In this document: piece by piece, positions 61,138 to 64,000 of the stretch
How the letters are laid out: every line of letters begins with the position of its first letter
How positions within the stretch are numbered: the first letter of the stretch is position 1
DNA from: an uncultured Flavobacteriaceae bacterium
Lineage (GTDB): Bacteria; Bacteroidota; Bacteroidia; Flavobacteriales; Flavobacteriaceae
DNA: 64,000 bases
Assembly (NCBI GenBank): GCA_937136455.1
Contig: CAKZOO010000039.1
Span: 1-64,000, forward strand
Direction of reading: 5' to 3'
Program-made: the position numbers and the translations under genes
Notes under the pieces: generated by a model
Seen by the model: only the letters and a program-made list of their open reading frames with translations
Databases searched by the model: none
Told to the model about the DNA's origin: nothing

Positions 61138-62376
61138 CTAAGAGAATAAATCATCGATAAGCTTCATGGCTTTGTCAGCTGCACCAGTGTGCTGTTCAAC
61201 ATATGATTTATTAATATGAGATCTTTCGTTGTACTGATCTTGATGGTCTAATAAGTAATCAATTCCGTGAGCAAATTCAGCTTTAGTTTGAACGACTTCA
61301 ATTCCACCGAGTTTCACTAAATCAACCGCTTCTTTGAATTTAGAGTATTGAGGTCCAATTAAAACAGGAATCCCAAACACTGCGGCTTCTAATGTATTGT
61401 GAAGCCCTGTTTTAAATCCACCTCCAATATAGGCGATATCAGCATGGGCATATGCTTTAGTGAGAAGTCCAATAGTGTCTAATATAAACACATCAGCATC
61501 AAAATTTTTAGCCAGGTGCATTTTCGAAAATCGAATACACTTCTTTTTGATTTGACGCTCTAATTCTTCAATGTGAACTTGATCGATTTTATGAGGAGCG
61601 ATAATGTATTTGAGGTCACGTTTCGATTCGTTTATGTATGGGATATAAATGGCTTCATCTTCTGGCCAAGAACTCCCAAAAATGAGGCATTTAGAATCTT
61701 TTTTGAATTGGTCCAAATAGGAGAGGTGATTTGAGGTGGCGAGAATTCTTTGAACTCGATCAAACCTTGTGTCTCCTCCAATACTACAAGAGGTGTAATT
61801 TATGTTTTGTAATAATTTGATGCTTTGCTCATCTTGAGTAAAGATGTGATCAAACTTTTTTAGGGTATTTCTAAAGAAGCTACCATACCATTTGAAGTAG
61901 ATCTGAGAAGGTCTGAAAATAGCTGATACTAAAAAAGATGGAATTGAATTTTTCTCAATCTCGTTTAAGAAATTAGGCCAAATTTCATATTTGATGAATA
62001 CCACAGCTGTAGGATTTGCTGCAGCTATAAATTGCTTTGCATTTTTTTTAGTATCCAAAGGAAGGTAAACCAAGATGTCTGCTTTCTTCTTTGATTTGAT
62101 CACTTGATAAGCAGAGGGAGAAAAAACGCTTAAGAGAACCTGAGCTTCGGGATGTACTCGTTTAAAAGCCTTTATAACGGGCCTTCCTTGTTCGTATTCC
62201 CCTAGGGATGCTACGTGTACCCAGAGCAGTTTTTTTTGAGGATCTCTCAGTTGATTTATTTGTGAACTTACATCTTTTCTACCTTTGACAAATAATTTAA
62301 GTTTGGAGTTCCATAAGGCTGCGATATGGATTCCTAATTTTCCGAGATGTATAAAAAAGTTATATAAGAAATTCAA
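61138..62376 (-). CDS. waaA: 3-deoxy-D-manno-octulosonic acid transferase (Kdo transferase)
   Basis: The 412-residue glycosyltransferase adds Kdo to lipid A at the inner membrane. It begins with a membrane-associated helix, then shows LLWVHVASLGEYEQGRPVI, PLDTKKNAKQFI, IKYEIWPNFL, FLVSAIFRPSQIYFKWYG-like sequence and GGFKTGLHNTLEAAVFGIPVL, the GT30 pattern. Divergent from the aminotransferase gene. Confidence 0.92.
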   Translation of the reverse strand: MNFLYNFFIHLGKLGIHIAALWNSKLKLFVKGRKDVSSQINQLRDPQKKLLWVHVASLGEYEQGRPVIKAFKRVHPEAQVLLSVFSPSAYQVIKSKKKADILVYLPLDTKKNAKQFIAAANPTAVVFIKYEIWPNFLNEIEKNSIPSFLVSAIFRPSQIYFKWYGSFFRNTLKKFDHIFTQDEQSIKLLQNINYTSCSIGGDTRFDRVQRILATSNHLSYLDQFKKDSKCLIFGSSWPEDEAIYIPYINESKRDLKYIIAPHKIDQVHIEELERQIKKKCIRFSKMHLAKNFDADVFILDTIGLLTKAYAHADIAYIGGGFKTGLHNTLEAAVFGIPVLIGPQYSKFKEAVDLVKLGGIEVVQTKAEFAHGIDYLLDHQDQYNERSHINKSYVEQHTGAADKAMKLIDDLFS

Positions 62377-62432
62377 AGTGTTTTCTTTTGGGCAAAATTA
62401 CACTTCTTTGAGTAATTGCCTCCTATTTTTCG

Positions 62433-62440
62433 TAATTTTG
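62433..62440 (+). promoter_or_regulatory. TAATTTTG -7-like element
   Basis: TAATTTTG lies 18 bases before the aminotransferase ATG and fits TAnnTTTG, suggesting a very short leader. Confidence 0.45.
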
Positions 62441-62458
62441 TGCTTTTAAATTAGACCA

Positions 62459-63610
62459 ATGAAAAAGATTCAAATGGTTGACCTACAAGGTCAGTATCAA
62501 GAAATTAAGGATGAAATTAAGGACTCCTTTGATGGTGTTTTAAGTAGTGCGACTTTTATTAATGGACCTGAAGTACAGCGTTTTACTAATAATTTGCAAC
62601 AGTATTTAGGAGTCAAACACGTCATTCCTTGTGCTAACGGTACTGATGCACTTCAAATCGCGATGATGGGACTTGGGCTTCAACCAGGTGATGAAATTAT
62701 TACTGCTGATTTCACTTTTGCAGCCACAGTTGAGGTAATAGCTCTTTTAAATCTAACCCCTGTACTTGTCGATGTATTAGAAGATAGTTTTACTATTGAT
62801 CCTAAAGCAGTAGAAGCTGCTATTACCGATAAAACCAAAGCAATTGTTCCAGTTCATTTATTTGGACAGTGTGCTGATATGGAAGCTTTAGAAGCAATTG
62901 CAAAAAAACACAATCTCTATATTATAGAGGATAACGCTCAGGCTATTGGTGCTACTTACACTTATAGTGATGGTGCTAAAAAAATGGCAGGAACTATGGG
63001 TGCTGTGGGTTGTACTTCCTTTTTTCCATCCAAAAACTTAGGATGTTATGGAGATGGAGGAGCACTTTTTACTAACTGTGATGAATTAGCCCATTCGCTT
63101 AGAGGAATTGTCAATCACGGAATGTATACCAGATATTATCACGATGTTGTAGGGGTTAATTCGAGATTGGATTCACTGCAAGCTGCAGTACTCAATGCCA
63201 AACTTCCAAGGCTAGACTCTTATAACAAAAAGAGAAGAGCAGCAGCTATAGCATATAACAATGCTTTTAATGGTCATGCAGATATTGTTTCACCAGTAAT
63301 CGCATCTCACTGTGGCGAATTGGATGTCAACAATCAAGGACATGTATTCCATCAGTATACTTTGAGAATATTAAACGGTAAACGCGATGCCTTAGCCCAG
63401 CATCTTCAAGAAGCTGGTATTCCTTTTGGAATCTATTATCCAGTTCCTCTTCACTTACAGAAAGCTTATGCGGATTCGAGATATCAAGAGGAGAATTTTA
63501 AAGTGACCAATCAACTTTGCGAAGAAGTTCTCTCGCTGCCAATGCATACTGAGCTCGACTCAGAACAAATTAATTTTATAAGTGATACTATTTTGAAATT
63601 CTTATCTTAG
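62459..63610 (+). CDS. DegT/DnrJ/EryC1/StrS-family PLP aminotransferase
   Basis: The 383-residue enzyme shows the family pattern: PCANGTDALQIAMMGLGL, PGDEIITADFTFAATVE, VPVHLFGQCADME, IIEDNAQAIGA, the PLP lysine (Lys192) in FFPSKNLGCYGDGGA, and NSRLDSLQAAVLNAKL. Such enzymes aminate keto-sugars for O-antigen, capsule or lipid A decoration. Divergence from waaA fits a surface-polysaccharide role, but no other sugar genes are adjacent within the window. Confidence 0.9.
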   Translation: MKKIQMVDLQGQYQEIKDEIKDSFDGVLSSATFINGPEVQRFTNNLQQYLGVKHVIPCANGTDALQIAMMGLGLQPGDEIITADFTFAATVEVIALLNLTPVLVDVLEDSFTIDPKAVEAAITDKTKAIVPVHLFGQCADMEALEAIAKKHNLYIIEDNAQAIGATYTYSDGAKKMAGTMGAVGCTSFFPSKNLGCYGDGGALFTNCDELAHSLRGIVNHGMYTRYYHDVVGVNSRLDSLQAAVLNAKLPRLDSYNKKRRAAAIAYNNAFNGHADIVSPVIASHCGELDVNNQGHVFHQYTLRILNGKRDALAQHLQEAGIPFGIYYPVPLHLQKAYADSRYQEENFKVTNQLCEEVLSLPMHTELDSEQINFISDTILKFLS

Positions 63611-63643
63611 GTCTTCTAAACCAATAGAAAAGAATTTTAAAAA

Positions 63644-64000
63644 ATGAGAACTCCTTTACTTTTATTGATGTTCGCTTTACTTGCGAACCAACTTCAAGCA
63701 CAAAAAACCCTTTTACACTGTGGTCAACTAATTGATGTCGCCAAAGAAAAAACCTATAGTGAACGAACTGTAGTGATTGAAGGTGCTAAGATTGTCGAAG
63801 TTTTAAATGGATATATTAGTGGTAGTGATGCGGATCGAGTAATCGATTTAAAAAATCAAGTAGTGATGCCTGGTTTTATCGATATGCATGTGCATATTGA
63901 ACACGAATCAAATCCAAAGACCTACATGAATCGTTTTACGAATAATCCTGCAGATGATGCACTTGAATCGACTATTTACGCAAAGCGAACACTTCTAGCT
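63644..64000 (+). CDS. Exported amidohydrolase, 5' part (runs off the window)
   Basis: The 119 codons present encode a signal peptide (LLLLMFALLANQLQAQ), a beta-rich start (LLHCGQLIDVAKEKTYSERT) and the metal-binding VMPGFIDMHVHIEHES, typical of imidazolonepropionase-like/prolidase-type amidohydrolases that are exported in Bacteroidota. The frame is open to the last base. Start chosen at the ATG giving the signal peptide, 33 bases after the aminotransferase stop. Confidence 0.85.
   Translation, partial: MRTPLLLLMFALLANQLQAQKTLLHCGQLIDVAKEKTYSERTVVIEGAKIVEVLNGYISGSDADRVIDLKNQVVMPGFIDMHVHIEHESNPKTYMNRFTNNPADDALESTIYAKRTLLA

Noticed and set aside
1..64000. CRISPR arrays, prophage, rRNA genes, replication origin
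   Set aside because: No regular short repeat-spacer array, phage structural genes, rRNA sequence or dnaA-box cluster was noticed on reading through the window.

Overview
The window is mostly chromosome of a Bacteroidota bacterium, most likely a marine Flavobacteriaceae member. Supporting signs are AT-rich DNA, TAnnTTTG-type -7 promoter elements in front of both tRNA genes, a fused CcoN-CcoO cbb3 oxidase, a GLPGLI/TonB-type outer-membrane pair, a GH109 enzyme with an RR signal, and few Shine-Dalgarno sequences. The first ~1.2 kb does not belong. It carries GC-rich alphaproteobacterial (Rhodobacteraceae-like) glmM (5' end only) and folP, and stops abruptly next to an IS1595-family element. It looks like a chimeric assembly or amplification join rather than real gene content.

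Region by region: (1) 1-1233, foreign folP/glmM block. (2) 1242-2262, IS1595-family element cutting off the front of an M43 metalloprotease gene. (3) ~2.3-24.0 kb, a strongly AT-rich accessory island ending at tRNA-Asp (24056-24129, minus strand, 3' end facing the island). (4) 24.3-30.1 kb, sugar transporter, LpxR-like protein, sugar kinase, nucleotidyltransferase and GH109 enzyme (amino-sugar use). (5) 30.1-41.9 kb, hemN, the complete cbb3 oxidase and assembly cluster, an FNR-type regulator and a universal stress protein, tied together by TGAT-N4-ATCA boxes. (6) 41.9-48.3 kb, a probable ~90-nt small RNA, then the histidine degradation operon. (7) 48.4-52.1 kb, ruvC, hemW, an M20 dipeptidase and tRNA-Leu. 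(8) 52.2-59.7 kb, a TetR-controlled ABC-2/HlyD/TolC export operon ending in an OMPLA-like phospholipase. (9) 59.8-64.0 kb, sugar porter, waaA, a DegT/DnrJ-type aminotransferase and the start of an amidohydrolase.

The island is the most unusual part. It holds a LytTR regulator, a 52-residue lipoprotein, a TPR-containing lipoprotein-type histidine kinase and its response regulator. A parallel module follows (70-residue secreted protein, intrinsic terminator, GLPGLI protein, TonB-type barrel). After that come small cassettes of secreted or lipoprotein genes: a C10 cysteine protease with a partner lipoprotein, an HExxH lipoprotein with two small secreted partners, and a glycine-rich lipoprotein with a two-helix membrane protein. 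Two signals link these parts. First, a 16-bp palindrome GTCT-N8-AGAC lies upstream of six island transcription units, including the LytTR gene itself. Second, four copies of a tRNA-3'-end-like/terminator repeat (near 17.3, 19.5, 22.1 and 23.7 kb) separate the cassettes. My reading, which is inference, is a modular island of exported effector-like proteins gathered by repeated insertion and wired to one shared regulator.

In the core part, low-oxygen respiration is coherent: an FNR-type regulator, a high-affinity cbb3 oxidase and oxygen-independent haem synthesis all carry the same palindromic box. All assignments come from reading the sequence and translations; no database search was run.
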